DNA of 64,000 nucleotides from NCBI RefSeq assembly GCF_000024985.1, contig NC_013524.1, positions 930,001 to 994,000 of the forward strand, written 5' to 3'. This stretch comes from Sphaerobacter thermophilus DSM 20745 (GTDB taxonomy: Bacteria; Chloroflexota; Chloroflexia; Thermomicrobiales; Thermomicrobiaceae). The notes below the pieces were generated by a model. It was not told the DNA's origin. It ran no database searches and saw only the letters and a list, made by a program, of their open reading frames with translations. The translations under genes were made by a program, and so were the position numbers. This document shows, one piece after another, positions 17,637-26,250 of this stretch. How positions within the stretch are numbered: position 1 is the stretch's first letter; each line of letters begins with the position of its first letter.

Positions 17637-18653
17637 TTACCGCGGCTTGTGGGTGTCCGGTGGGGCGTCGTGGCGCGGAGGGATCGGCGGGAACAGTATG
17701 AGGCAGGCGTTGCGCCCCTCGGCGGTGTCGAGCGAGCAGCCCCGGAAGGCCGCGGGCAGGTGTTGCGGCGCCTCGGGTTGGAGCGTCACGTGGGCGATCC
17801 CGAACCGCTCGCGGAGGAGGGCCGACAGGTCGAGCAGGATCGCGTGCCAGTCCTGTTGCTCATCGACCTCGACGTGGGCGCTTAAGGAGACAAATCCCGA
17901 GGTGACCGTCCAGATGTGGAGATCGTGGACGTTCATGACGCCGTCGACGCCCATCATCGCCGCCCGCACCTCCTCGGCGTCGATGTGCCGCGGCGTGGTC
18001 TCGAGCAGCACGTCGAGCGAGTCGCGCAGCAGCCTAGCCGCGCTCCAGAGGATGAGCAGTCCGATGCCGGCTGAGAGGATCGGGTCGGCTAGGTACCAGC
18101 CGGTCGCCAGCATGATCAGCGCCGCGACGATGGCCCCGACCGAGCCGAGCAGGTCGCCGACCACATGGAGGAAGGCGCCACGGATGTTCAGGTTGTGCTC
18201 ATGCCCGCCACCTCGGCTGAGCACCCAGGCCGACGCGGCGTTGGCCACCAGCCCGGCGACCGCGACCACGAGCATCGGTCCGCTATCGACCGTGGGCGGC
18301 GCGGTGAAGCGGCGCGCCGCCTCCCAGAAGATGAGGAGCGCGATCACGATCAACCCCGCGCCATTGACGACGGCTGCGAGGACCTCCGTCCGGTAGAGCC
18401 CGAAGGAGTGCTGCGGCGTCGCCGGGCGCCCCGCGAGCCAGGCAGCGAAGAGGGCGAGCGCCAGTGCAGCCACGTCGGTCGCCATGTGCCCCGCGTCCGC
18501 CAGGAGCGCCAGGGAGTTGGTGACCAGACCGCCCACAACCTCGACCACGAGGAAGATGGCGCTGATCGCCAACGCGATCACCAGCGGGCGGCGGTGCACC
18601 CGCTCCCGCGGCCGATCGATGGCGGCGTGCTCGTCGATCGCGTGGTCGTGCAT
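17637..18653 (-). CDS. Cation diffusion facilitator (CzcD/ZitB-type metal exporter)
   Basis: A 338-residue membrane protein that exchanges divalent metal, most likely zinc, for protons. A His/Asp-rich N-terminus precedes six membrane helices; helix 2 carries H56 and D60 in DAGHMATD, and helix 5 carries HVVGD. The cytoplasmic C-terminal domain has HDLHIWTVTSG and HVEVDEQ, as in dimerising CDF tails. The protein ends in a Pro/His-rich tail. The start ATG 18653 follows AAGGGCCGAG. Transcribed alone; no metal regulator is adjacent. Confidence 0.92.
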   Translation of the reverse strand: MHDHAIDEHAAIDRPRERVHRRPLVIALAISAIFLVVEVVGGLVTNSLALLADAGHMATDVAALALALFAAWLAGRPATPQHSFGLYRTEVLAAVVNGAGLIVIALLIFWEAARRFTAPPTVDSGPMLVVAVAGLVANAASAWVLSRGGGHEHNLNIRGAFLHVVGDLLGSVGAIVAALIMLATGWYLADPILSAGIGLLILWSAARLLRDSLDVLLETTPRHIDAEEVRAAMMGVDGVMNVHDLHIWTVTSGFVSLSAHVEVDEQQDWHAILLDLSALLRERFGIAHVTLQPEAPQHLPAAFRGCSLDTAEGRNACLILFPPIPPRHDAPPDTHKPR

Positions 18654-18805
18654 CGCTCGGCCCTTCGGCTGGCAACTCCTGACCGGCGGGCGCTGCCGGC
18701 ATTATTCAGGGATGCTGCACTCACTGTGCCCCGGGGACGGAGGGATACCTCAGGGGCGCGTCCATTATGTCATGCCAGCCGCGGCCCATCAGGAAGACAG
18801 GAACG

Positions 18806-18835
18806 GGCCGCCCGGCAAGCGGGTGCCGGGCGGCC
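18806..18835 (-). terminator. GC-rich hairpin after the repeat-containing exported protein
   Basis: GGCCGCCCGGCA (18806-18817) and TGCCGGGCGGCC (18824-18835) form a perfect 12-base stem with a six-base loop, 30 bases past the stop of the minus-strand gene. The following strand is only moderately T-rich. Confidence 0.65.
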
Positions 18836-18865
18836 ACTGTGTGGAGGATCGGGATGGACGCGGGT

Positions 18866-20263
18866 CTAGCCGTCGAAGGTGTCGTCGTGGACGGACCAGG
18901 TGCCGCCGGGGTTCCAGTAGAGGTCGCCCGCAAACACCCAGATCTGGTCGAAATCCTCGATCCAGACCATCGTGCCGTAGTTGAAGCGCTGGTAGGCGCC
19001 GTGGCTTCCGCGCTCAGGCTCGACAGCCCACCCAAGGCGGTCGCGGACGCCCGGCACGTCACGCCAGACCTTGCCGAAGCCGCGCACGGGCTGATAGAGC
19101 CCCGCAGGTGGGGTCAGACGCGGGTCGGAGTCCGCCTGCCCTTCGTCCCAGGTGTCCGCGTAGCGGGCGAAGGTGCCGTCGTCGTAGAGGACGAGGATGG
19201 AGCGTTCCGGGTTGTAGACGTCATCGACGTCGACCCAGATCATCGTGCCGCGCTCGAAGCGTTGGTAAGCCGTGCGGATGCCCCGCTCTCCGGTCGTGTC
19301 ATCCGGGCAGCCGAGCGTGTCGCGAACCTCCCGGTTGCTGCTCCAGAGCGTGCCGAAGCCGCGCACGGGTACCGTCGGGCAGGACACCTGCCAGCTCCCG
19401 TAGCGCCAGTGCTGGTAGTGCAGCCCGACGTTGCCCATCTCCACCTTGAACGGGTCGGGGTTCGACGGCGTGTAGGTCAGGCAGCGGCGCTCGAAGCACT
19501 GGACGAGGACGTCGGTCTCCTGGCCGTTGAGCAGTGTCTTGGTCCAGTACGGCTCGGTGAGCGGGTAACCGGTGACGAAGACCCAGTCGGCCGGCGCCAC
19601 CAGCGGGGAGACGTGCCGGGTGAGGAAGTCGACGAAGACCTCGGGCAGGTTGTGGCCAACCGTCTCACCCTGCTCCCCGGTGTAGGTCACGTACGCGCCG
19701 TACCGCAGCCCGGCCGCGCGGCGGGACAGGTCGAACCCGGTGGTGCCGTCCCGGTCGACGGTGGCCGTGATGATCTCCCCGGTCCGATCGGGCGCGCTGC
19801 CCATCAGCCGGCCGAGGACCTGGTAGGTGGGTGTGTTCCAACTGAAGGGGTCACCGGCGACGGGAATGCTGGCCGGCAAGACCGTGGTGTAGATGTCAGG
19901 ATCCTGGCCGACCTGGATCCGGCCGGTCATCATCTCGTAGACGAGGCGCCCGTTGGTGATGTACCAGGGGTCAGACGGATCGCCCGACGGATCGTTGATC
20001 TCCATCCGGCTCTTGTCGAAGTAGGCGACGAGGCGCCGGTTCTCCTTGAGCGGCGCGTAGGTGTACGGCTCGGTCGTGACCCGGTTGGCCTGTGGCCCCC
20101 AGAGCCAGGACCGGTCCGTCTCGCCGGCTGCCACTGGCCCGTCGGTGCGCTCCCAGAGCGCGACCATGGCCGGGCCCAGCTCCGCCTCGGCCGCCCCTAC
20201 ACCCGCGACGGGTACCACCAGCGAGGTGACCAGGACCACCAGCGCCAGCAGCGCTCTTCGCAT
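18866..20263 (-). CDS. Exported protein with PVRGFG/FERGTM repeats
   Basis: A 465-residue secreted protein: a signal peptide (to about residue 24, GVGA|AEAE), a large N-terminal domain I do not recognise, then a CFERRCLTYTPSNPDPF segment with MGNVGLHYQHW, and two C-terminal repeats of about 75 residues. The repeats start with PVRGFGTLW (about 297) and PVRGFGKVW (about 391), and each continues with LG..., a QRF[E/N]xGTMxW strand and a short acidic segment. They recall LGFP-type cell-wall repeats but the match is loose. The same module is in the lipoprotein at 23196-24089. The start ATG 20263 has AAGGGGA upstream. A surface or wall-binding role is inferred. Confidence 0.8.
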   Translation of the reverse strand: MRRALLALVVLVTSLVVPVAGVGAAEAELGPAMVALWERTDGPVAAGETDRSWLWGPQANRVTTEPYTYAPLKENRRLVAYFDKSRMEINDPSGDPSDPWYITNGRLVYEMMTGRIQVGQDPDIYTTVLPASIPVAGDPFSWNTPTYQVLGRLMGSAPDRTGEIITATVDRDGTTGFDLSRRAAGLRYGAYVTYTGEQGETVGHNLPEVFVDFLTRHVSPLVAPADWVFVTGYPLTEPYWTKTLLNGQETDVLVQCFERRCLTYTPSNPDPFKVEMGNVGLHYQHWRYGSWQVSCPTVPVRGFGTLWSSNREVRDTLGCPDDTTGERGIRTAYQRFERGTMIWVDVDDVYNPERSILVLYDDGTFARYADTWDEGQADSDPRLTPPAGLYQPVRGFGKVWRDVPGVRDRLGWAVEPERGSHGAYQRFNYGTMVWIEDFDQIWVFAGDLYWNPGGTWSVHDDTFDG

Positions 20264-20436
20264 GGATATCCCCTTGCACTCCAGTCCGTCCCGGCGACCG
20301 GACGGCACACGCTCCGGCCGCGCCCGCGCACCGGACCGCCTGGTGCGCGCTGGCAAGCTCAGTGTCGGAAGACAAGGTTCGGCGAAGGTTCCCTGAGGAG
20401 ACGGGAACGCATGCCGGTTGGTGAGGGGCGGATCGG

Positions 20437-20460
20437 TAAGCAAATATGCTATGATGCTTA
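20437..20460 (+). promoter_or_regulatory. Promoter/operator of the toxin-antitoxin pair
   Basis: An inverted repeat TAAGCA (20437-20442) and TGCTTA (20455-20460) flanks and overlaps TATGCT/TATGAT, which look like -10 boxes, 28 bases before the antitoxin gene. This arrangement suits autoregulation by the AbrB-like antitoxin. A TTGGTG at 20418-20423 is a possible -35 box but at long spacing (21) to TATGCT. Confidence 0.5.
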
Positions 20461-20487
20461 GCAAACGGGGTGGCAAGGAGGAAAGAG

Positions 20488-20727
20488 ATGGCAACCCGAG
20501 TCAAGGTGAGTAGCAAGAATCAAATCGCTGTGCCTGCGGCGGTTCGCAAGCATTTGGGAATTCAGAGCGGCGACGAGTTGCTGGTCGAAATACGAGATGG
20601 CTATGTCATTCTCATACCTGAGCCGCGTGACTACAGCAAGCGCCTGCGGGGGCTGCATCGCGAGATCTGGCAGGATGTCGAGCCACAGGAGTACGTTCGG
20701 CGGGAGCGCGAGGCGTGGCAGGGCTAG
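20488..20727 (+). CDS. AbrB/SpoVT-fold antitoxin
   Basis: A 79-residue DNA-binding protein. The swapped-hairpin AbrB pattern is clear: VKVSSKNQIAVPAAVRKHLG (residues 5-24) then GDELLVEIRDGYVILIP, with a C-terminal tail rich in Arg and Glu that would bind the toxin. The start ATG 20488 has GGAGG seven bases upstream. It overlaps the PIN-domain toxin gene by 13 bases, so translation is coupled. It should neutralise the toxin and repress their shared promoter. Confidence 0.9.
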   Translation: MATRVKVSSKNQIAVPAAVRKHLGIQSGDELLVEIRDGYVILIPEPRDYSKRLRGLHREIWQDVEPQEYVRREREAWQG

Positions 20728-21167
20728 ATGCTGCGCTACAAGGCTATCGACGCATTGGAATAGATACGCCGATCTTCATCTACCATATCGAAGGTTCCAC
20801 ACGATACGCCGAGCTAGCCGCGACGTTACTCGACGGGGTGGCTGACGGCGTATTCGAAGGAATAACGTCAGTCCTGACCCTCATGGAACTGACCGTCAAG
20901 CCACTCCGCATGGGACGAGTGGAGGTCGCCGACGAGTACGACGTGCTCATCAGCAACTATCCACACCTTCATGTCGTCGCGATTGGCTATCGGGTGGCCC
21001 GCCTCGCAGCTCAGCTCCGCGCTCGCTTTCGCCTCCGTCCGGCCGATGCGCTCCAGATCGCCGCTGCCGTCGATCACGGCGCCGAAGCATTCGTCACCAA
21101 CGACCGAGATCTCCGTCGTGTCAGCGTGATTCCAGTTCTGCTCCTCGAGGACTTCATCCCCGGATAA
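20715..21167 (+). CDS. PIN-domain ribonuclease toxin (VapC-like)
   Basis: A 150-residue PIN-domain protein, probably a magnesium-dependent RNase toxin. The acidic site is complete: D17 (GIDTPIFIY), E58 (TLMELTVKP), D111 (RPADALQIA) and D130/D132 (TNDRDL). It starts at GTG 20715 inside the end of the antitoxin frame. The RNA target is unknown. The pair sits as a self-contained cassette between the exported repeat protein and the two-component system, with fewer G/C third positions than its neighbours, so acquisition by transfer is plausible. Confidence 0.88.
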   Translation: MAGLDAALQGYRRIGIDTPIFIYHIEGSTRYAELAATLLDGVADGVFEGITSVLTLMELTVKPLRMGRVEVADEYDVLISNYPHLHVVAIGYRVARLAAQLRARFRLRPADALQIAAAVDHGAEAFVTNDRDLRRVSVIPVLLLEDFIPG

Positions 21168-21291
21168 CGGTGGCTCGCCACCATTCCGGGAACCCACCGG
21201 GAACCCTCGTTCGTCATAATAGCGGAGATCAGACACGCTCTGCGTCGTCTGACACGCGTGAGATCTTGACGGGAAGGGATCTCGGGGTTAC

Positions 21292-21990
21292 GTGCGGATC
21301 CTCGTGGTTGATGATGACCCGCGCATCCGGGAGACACTGGCCGGACCGCTCGGGGCCGCGGGCTATGACGTCACGGCGGTGGGCGATGGCGCGGCGGCGC
21401 TGGCGGCTGTCGAGCGGGAGCGGCCGGACCTGATTATCCTCGACGTGGCGATGCCGGGCATGGACGGCTTCGCCGTCTGCCGCGAGTTGCGCGCCTACGA
21501 GGAGTTGAGCGGGCTGCCGCGCACGCCGGTGATCTTCCTGACGGTGCGGGATGACTTCGCCTCCGAAGAGACGGGGTTCCAGGCCGGGGCCGACGACTAC
21601 GTCGCCAAGCCCTTCTCCATCCCGGCGCTGCTGGCGCGGGTGCGCCTGCGATTGCCGAACGCGCCGGTGCGCGTCATCGACGACTACCTGCGTCTCGACC
21701 TGACGACGCGCGACGTGGCGGTGCGGCGGGATGGCGTCTGGCAGCCGGTACGGCTTCAGCCACTGGAGTACGCCCTGCTGGAGCGGCTTTACCTCAACGC
21801 CGGGATCTGGATCTCGCGCTCCGACCTGCTGGAGCAGGTCTTCGACCGGGACGACGAGGACACCAAGGCCGTCGAGAAATACATCCACTTCCTCCGGCAG
21901 AAGCTGGAGCCCGATCCCAAGGCACCGGTCTACATCCAGAGCATGCGCAGCGTCGGCTACCGGTTCAAGCCGCTTGACCGTGCAGTCTGA
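21292..21990 (+). CDS. OmpR/PhoB-type response regulator
   Basis: A 232-residue transcription regulator. The receiver domain has D7-D8 acidic residues, phosphoacceptor D51 (IILDVAMPGMDG), T84 and K106 (YVAKPFS); a winged-helix DNA-binding domain follows (about 125-228), ending with MRSVGYRFKP. The start is GTG 21292. The histidine kinase gene begins three bases after its stop, and the lipoprotein gene overlaps the kinase gene, so the three form one operon. Phosphorylated form presumably controls envelope or surface genes, perhaps the neighbouring repeat proteins. Confidence 0.95.
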   Translation: MRILVVDDDPRIRETLAGPLGAAGYDVTAVGDGAAALAAVERERPDLIILDVAMPGMDGFAVCRELRAYEELSGLPRTPVIFLTVRDDFASEETGFQAGADDYVAKPFSIPALLARVRLRLPNAPVRVIDDYLRLDLTTRDVAVRRDGVWQPVRLQPLEYALLERLYLNAGIWISRSDLLEQVFDRDDEDTKAVEKYIHFLRQKLEPDPKAPVYIQSMRSVGYRFKPLDRAV

Positions 21991-21993
21991 CGG

Positions 21994-23199
21994 ATGGGCG
22001 CAGTGGACTGGCTGACCCGCTCCTGGGAGGTGACCGTGCGGCTTGACCCGCTCTGGACGGTCATCCTCCTCATCGGAGCGATCGCGGTGGTGTGCGGGCC
22101 GCCGCTCGCGGTCAACGCGCTCTGGGTGCTGCGCCTGCGCCGCGCCCGGCAGGCGACAGCTGCCTTCCACCGACTGGTCGATGCACTCCCCTGCGGCGTC
22201 GTGCTCGCCCAGCCCGACGGCCGGGTGGTGCTGCTAAATGGGCAGGCGGCCGACCTCTGGCCGGGGCTGGCGCCCGGGGCGCTGCTACCGGACGCCATGG
22301 CGCGGCCGCCCGGCTCTGAGGGCACGGTGACGAGCCGCCTGGTCGATGCACCTGGCGGGAAGCGCCTGGCGGTGCGGATCCATCCGCTGGCGACACGCCG
22401 CGGCTGGGAGACGCTGGTGGTGCTCGAAGATGCGACGCGACGGCAGGAGGAGGCTGACTTCGTGACCGCGCTGATCCGGCAGGTTTCGCATGAGTTGAAG
22501 ACCCCGCTCTCGGTGATTCGGGGACATGCGTCGCGCTTCGCCGAGGCCGACGTGACCGACCCGGCCGAGGCGCGCCGCGCCTGGGCGGTGGTCGACGACG
22601 AGGCGACCCGGCTTACCGGGTTGATCGACCAGGCGATCCTCATGGCCCGGTTCGAGATGCCTAATCCGCCGATCGAGGCTCGGCCGCTGAACCTGCGCGC
22701 CGTCTGCGAGGAGGTGGTGCTCGACCTGGCGGAGCGGGCCGCGCGGGAGGGCAGTGAGGTTGACCTGGAGGCAGAGGACGGCGCGTACCACGTCCGGGGC
22801 GACCGGGGCGCGCTGCGGCAGATGCTGCTCAATCTGGTGGACAACGCACTGAAGTACGGCGGACCGGGCGTGCGGGTCGTTCTCGGGCTGCGACAAGATC
22901 CCGTCGCGGGCCGGGTGATCCTGACGGTGCGCGACTCCGGCCCCGGTATCGACGCGGTCGATCTGCCGCTCGTGTTCGAGCGCGGCTTCCGCGGTGGACA
23001 GGCGCGCGGCAGCCGGGTCGGGAGCGGGCTCGGGCTGGCGCTCGTGCGCTCGATCGTGACCTGGCACGGTGGAACCGTCGAGGCCGCGAGCGCGCCCGGT
23101 CAGGGGACAACCATCACCGTCCAGTTGCCCCGGCACGACGCCGGCGGCTCGACGGCCGCTCCGGGCGCGGCCGTTGCGGTGGGGGAGCGCGGGCAGTGA
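21994..23199 (+). CDS. Membrane sensor histidine kinase
   Basis: A 401-residue sensor kinase, partner of the preceding regulator. A single clear membrane helix (about residues 20-45) is followed by a PAS-like cytoplasmic domain (FHRLVDALPCGVVLAQPDG), the dimerisation helix with phospho-acceptor H166 (VSHELKTPLS), and an ATPase domain with N box LVDNALKY, G1 box DSGPGID and G2 box GSGLGLALVR. Almost no extracellular loop is present, so the signal is sensed in the membrane or the cytoplasm. Its stop overlaps the start of the lipoprotein gene by four bases (GTGA). Confidence 0.95.
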   Translation: MGAVDWLTRSWEVTVRLDPLWTVILLIGAIAVVCGPPLAVNALWVLRLRRARQATAAFHRLVDALPCGVVLAQPDGRVVLLNGQAADLWPGLAPGALLPDAMARPPGSEGTVTSRLVDAPGGKRLAVRIHPLATRRGWETLVVLEDATRRQEEADFVTALIRQVSHELKTPLSVIRGHASRFAEADVTDPAEARRAWAVVDDEATRLTGLIDQAILMARFEMPNPPIEARPLNLRAVCEEVVLDLAERAAREGSEVDLEAEDGAYHVRGDRGALRQMLLNLVDNALKYGGPGVRVVLGLRQDPVAGRVILTVRDSGPGIDAVDLPLVFERGFRGGQARGSRVGSGLGLALVRSIVTWHGGTVEAASAPGQGTTITVQLPRHDAGGSTAAPGAAVAVGERGQ

Positions 23200-24089
23200 C
23201 CCGGATCTGCAAGCTGCTGATTCTCCTCATGCTGCTCGGGTTTGCCTCCGCGTGCAGCGTGTCGGTCCGGCCAGTCGACGACGAGGCCACCCCGACCGCT
23301 ACGGCGGGCACATCCGGGCGGGTCGGTTCGGTGCGCTCGACACCGGTGGCATCCGTCACCGTGACGCCCCAGCCGTCCGGGGACACGCCGGTCGCGACGG
23401 AAGTGTCCGAGACGCCGACGCCGACCACGGCCGGTGAGGTGCCGACTCTGCCGCCGCCACCCACCGCCCGACCGATGCCGACCATGCCTCCGAATCCCGC
23501 TCCGTCTCCGAGCCCGACTCCGACGGCCAGGCCGGAGCCGACCGCGCCTCCGCCGGTGACCCCCACCCCTGCCGGTCCGCTCGTCTGCGCTGAGCTGCCG
23601 GTGCGCGGCTTCGGCCTGGTCTGGCACGACCAGCCTGCCGTCGCGCGGCAGATCGGCTGCCCCGTCGAGCGGGAGGTCGGCGTCGCGGCACGGGTGCAGC
23701 CGTACATGCATGGGCTCATGGTCTGGCTCGACATCCCCCATTGGGCGCCTGGAGTGGACAGTGTCCCCTGGGTCATCACGTTGGCGGGCAACCACGCCGC
23801 CCGGCACCGCGTGCCGGACGTCGGTCAGGACTGGAACCCGGAGGCGGCTGCGCCGACCGGTGCGTTCGCCTGGGTCTGGGAGAACGTCTACACCGACCGC
23901 GAGCGGCTGGGCGAGGCGACCGCTGCGTACTGGGCAACCGACGCGGCGCTCCAGCGCTTCGAGCGCGGCACGATGCTGTGGCTGCGCGAACCCGGCAGTG
24001 GCGTGCCGACGATCTACGTCATCGAGGCCGACCTGGCTGTGAGCGCCTACGGGGTGTTCCAGTCGTTCGTCGACCGGAGCTTCAGCTAG
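23196..24089 (+). CDS. Lipoprotein with PVRGFG/FERGTM repeat
   Basis: A 297-residue lipoprotein. The signal ends FASAC with lipidated C20. A long Pro/Thr-rich linker (about residues 30-130) would span the wall. The C-terminal domain starts with PVRGFGLVWHD (about 135) and later has LQRFERGTMLWLRE, the same module found twice in the exported protein at 18866-20263, though here split by an insert of about 60 residues. It is translationally coupled to the histidine kinase (GTGA overlap), which suggests a role in the same sensing or surface function. Binding partner unknown. Confidence 0.85.
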   Translation: MTRICKLLILLMLLGFASACSVSVRPVDDEATPTATAGTSGRVGSVRSTPVASVTVTPQPSGDTPVATEVSETPTPTTAGEVPTLPPPPTARPMPTMPPNPAPSPSPTPTARPEPTAPPPVTPTPAGPLVCAELPVRGFGLVWHDQPAVARQIGCPVEREVGVAARVQPYMHGLMVWLDIPHWAPGVDSVPWVITLAGNHAARHRVPDVGQDWNPEAAAPTGAFAWVWENVYTDRERLGEATAAYWATDAALQRFERGTMLWLREPGSGVPTIYVIEADLAVSAYGVFQSFVDRSFS

Positions 24090-24220
24090 TACTAGGCAAA
24101 ATGTCCTCATTCGCTTGACCGATGGGCCAGTGGTTTCCGGGACCAGTGGCACTGTGCGGCGCCGTGGTGGGGATCTATTCTCGAAGCGTGGCCGAGTGCC
24201 CGCGGAGAGGAGAGACGACA

Positions 24221-24484
24221 ATGCCCCAGACAGCGAGTCTTGTTCCGCGCTTCGGAGATCTCGACCTGGTCGGCACCGAGCACGCGATCGTCGCCAGCGT
24301 GGTCCATCAGCACTGGGGGCTGGTTGAGCCTGTGGCCAACTATGATCCGGAGACGGCCGAGTTGACGCTGCGACGGCTGCAGCACAACGAAGGGCGCGCC
24401 GGCGATCTTAAGGCGCTGGTCTTGCGGTACGTGCTGAGCCGACGCGCCGCGGGGCTGCCGGTCATCCCGCCCTCGCCAGCGTAG
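24221..24484 (+). CDS. Small protein of unknown function
   Basis: An 87-residue protein I do not recognise, with a strong ribosome site (GGAGAGGAGAG) before ATG 24221. It contains an acidic N-terminal half and a basic helix (LKALVLRYVLSRRAAGLP). No signal peptide or membrane helix. It lies 130 bases after the lipoprotein gene. Confidence 0.65.
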   Translation: MPQTASLVPRFGDLDLVGTEHAIVASVVHQHWGLVEPVANYDPETAELTLRRLQHNEGRAGDLKALVLRYVLSRRAAGLPVIPPSPA

Positions 24485-24602
24485 CGACGTCTCCCTGGGC
24501 GGGGCGGCTGCTCGCTCCCCGGCCGGTTTCATACGAACATCAGGTAACCTCCCAATCAACGGCGGCCCACGTGGCCGCCGTTGAATTTAGAGGTGGGCGC
24601 AC

Positions 24603-24765
24603 GGTACCCCTCACCCCCGACCCCTGTCCCAACCTCGGGGGAGGGGAGGATCTCGGGTGACACATGACGGATGACGCATGACGCATGAGACATGACATTC
24701 CCCCTCTCCCAACGTTGGGAGAGGGGGTCAGGGGGTGAGGGCCGTCCTCACGCACTACGCACCAC
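24603..24765. repeat. Composite intergenic inverted repeat, copy C
   Basis: Contains a perfect 28-base palindrome at 24700-24727 built from CCCCCTCTCCC and its complement around AACGTT, an upstream CCCTCACCCCCGACCCC segment, and tandem ATGACGCATGACGC units (about 24665-24695). It follows the end of the spoVR gene and could stop or stabilise that transcript. Confidence 0.85.
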
Positions 24766-24768
24766 ACC

Positions 24769-26163
24769 TCACGTGTGGATCTTGTGGCCCTCGCGCGCGT
24801 CGTAGGAGAGGATGAGGGGCTCGTCCTCGTCCTTGCGGGTCTCCAGCCAGATGCGGCGGTCCCAGAGACGGTAGATGTGCTCCATGGTCTTCTGGGCGTA
24901 GTGCAGGTCGAGCTTCTCGCCGTCCCAGACGTGTCGCAGGTAGAGCTCCGAGTTGCCGTTGTAGTCGCCGTCCTCGACCTGGATCACCGGGAAGCCGTGG
25001 TTGGTGAGCTGGGCGCAGAGTCGCTCGCGGACGGACTCCCACCTCTTGTCGACGATGACGAGTTCGTCCCCGACCCGCTGGTAGAGGTAGAGGTCGAGAT
25101 CCTCCACCAGCTCCTCAGTCAGGTAGTTGCGGATCAGGGAGACATCGCTCTCGACCTCCCGAACCTCGAAGAGCTTGGCGCGACCGTCCTCGCCGGCCTC
25201 GTTGGCGCGGCGCTCGATGTCCTCCAGGATGCGGTAGCCGAGGTGATAGGGGTTGATCCGCCGCGGGGAGGGCTGGAGGATCGCCGCGTGGAGCTGGGCG
25301 AACTCCAGATACTCGTCGGTGCTCAGATCCAGCTCGCGCATGATCTGGGCGTGCCAGTAGGAGGCCCAGCCCTCGTTGATGATCTTGGTCTGGAGCTGGG
25401 GGTAGAAGTAGAGCATCTCGGTGCGCACGATCGAGACGACATCCCGCTCCCAGTCGTCCAGGCGCGGCGAATGGGTGAGGATGAAGAGCAGGAGGTCGCG
25501 CACCGGCTGGGCGGGCCGCAGGCGGGACGAGTCCTCGTCGGAGGGCTCGGGTTCCGGCTCTCCTCGCTCGTCGAGGCGGAAGAGGTCGTCGTAGGTGCTG
25601 GCGGGCCTCCGCGGCGCCTCCGGTTTGGCCGGCTGGACGTCCTCAGGGGTGATGTAGGGATCGATGTGCTCCTGGATGGACAGGGCGGCGTCGAGCAGCC
25701 GTTCCACCTCATCGGTGCCGTGCTCGAACTCGTAGCGGCGGATGCGGTCGGCGTTCAGGCTGACGGTGTCGACCATGCGTCGCGATGTCTTGGCGAAGTG
25801 GGCGTTGTTGGCGAAGAAGTCGCTGTGGGCCAGCACATGCGCCGCCACCAGCTTGTTCTGGAGCACGGTGTTCGTCTCGAGCAGGAAGGCGTAGCAGGGA
25901 TTGGTGTTGATGACCAGCTCGTAGATCTTGCTGAGCCCGTAGTCGTACATCGTCTTCTGCATCTGGTACGCCTTACCGTGTGTCCAGTGCGAGAAGCGAC
26001 CGGGCATGCCGTAGGAGCCGATCTCGTACATGACGGCGGCGGGCACGATCTCGAAGTGGGTCGGGAAGGGGCGCAACCCGAGCTCCTGCGCGACCTCCCA
26101 GATCTGCTCGATCCCCTCCTGCAGTTCCTGCATGTAGCGCTGGGTGGGTCCTGTCTGATGCAT
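24769..26163 (-). CDS. SpoVR family protein
   Basis: A 464-residue cytoplasmic protein of the SpoVR/YcgB family, marked by [45 protein letters not shown], and [14 protein letters not shown]. In Bacillus SpoVR affects spore cortex; in enterobacteria YcgB is stress-induced. The molecular activity is unknown. A charged linker (about 185-235, [11 protein letters not shown]) divides conserved parts. It is the last gene of the prkA-yhbH-spoVR operon, 87 bases after the yhbH stop. Start ATG 26163 follows GAGAGG. Confidence 0.93.
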   Translation of the reverse strand: MHQTGPTQRYMQELQEGIEQIWEVAQELGLRPFPTHFEIVPAAVMYEIGSYGMPGRFSHWTHGKAYQMQKTMYDYGLSKIYELVINTNPCYAFLLETNTVLQNKLVAAHVLAHSDFFANNAHFAKTSRRMVDTVSLNADRIRRYEFEHGTDEVERLLDAALSIQEHIDPYITPEDVQPAKPEAPRRPASTYDDLFRLDERGEPEPEPSDEDSSRLRPAQPVRDLLLFILTHSPRLDDWERDVVSIVRTEMLYFYPQLQTKIINEGWASYWHAQIMRELDLSTDEYLEFAQLHAAILQPSPRRINPYHLGYRILEDIERRANEAGEDGRAKLFEVREVESDVSLIRNYLTEELVEDLDLYLYQRVGDELVIVDKRWESVRERLCAQLTNHGFPVIQVEDGDYNGNSELYLRHVWDGEKLDLHYAQKTMEHIYRLWDRRIWLETRKDEDEPLILSYDAREGHKIHT

Positions 26164-26250
26164 GGGCCTCTCGCTTCCTCAACCGCGCGTGCATCCAGGA
26201 GCGCCGGCGCGGCTCCGTCCGACGCCGGCGCTCCTGACCCGCGCGCCGCG

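Noticed and set aside
18767-20461. A 564-residue plus-strand frame opposite the exported repeat protein
   Set aside because: Shadow of a gene with signal peptide and ribosome site; composition is typical of antisense GC-rich frames.
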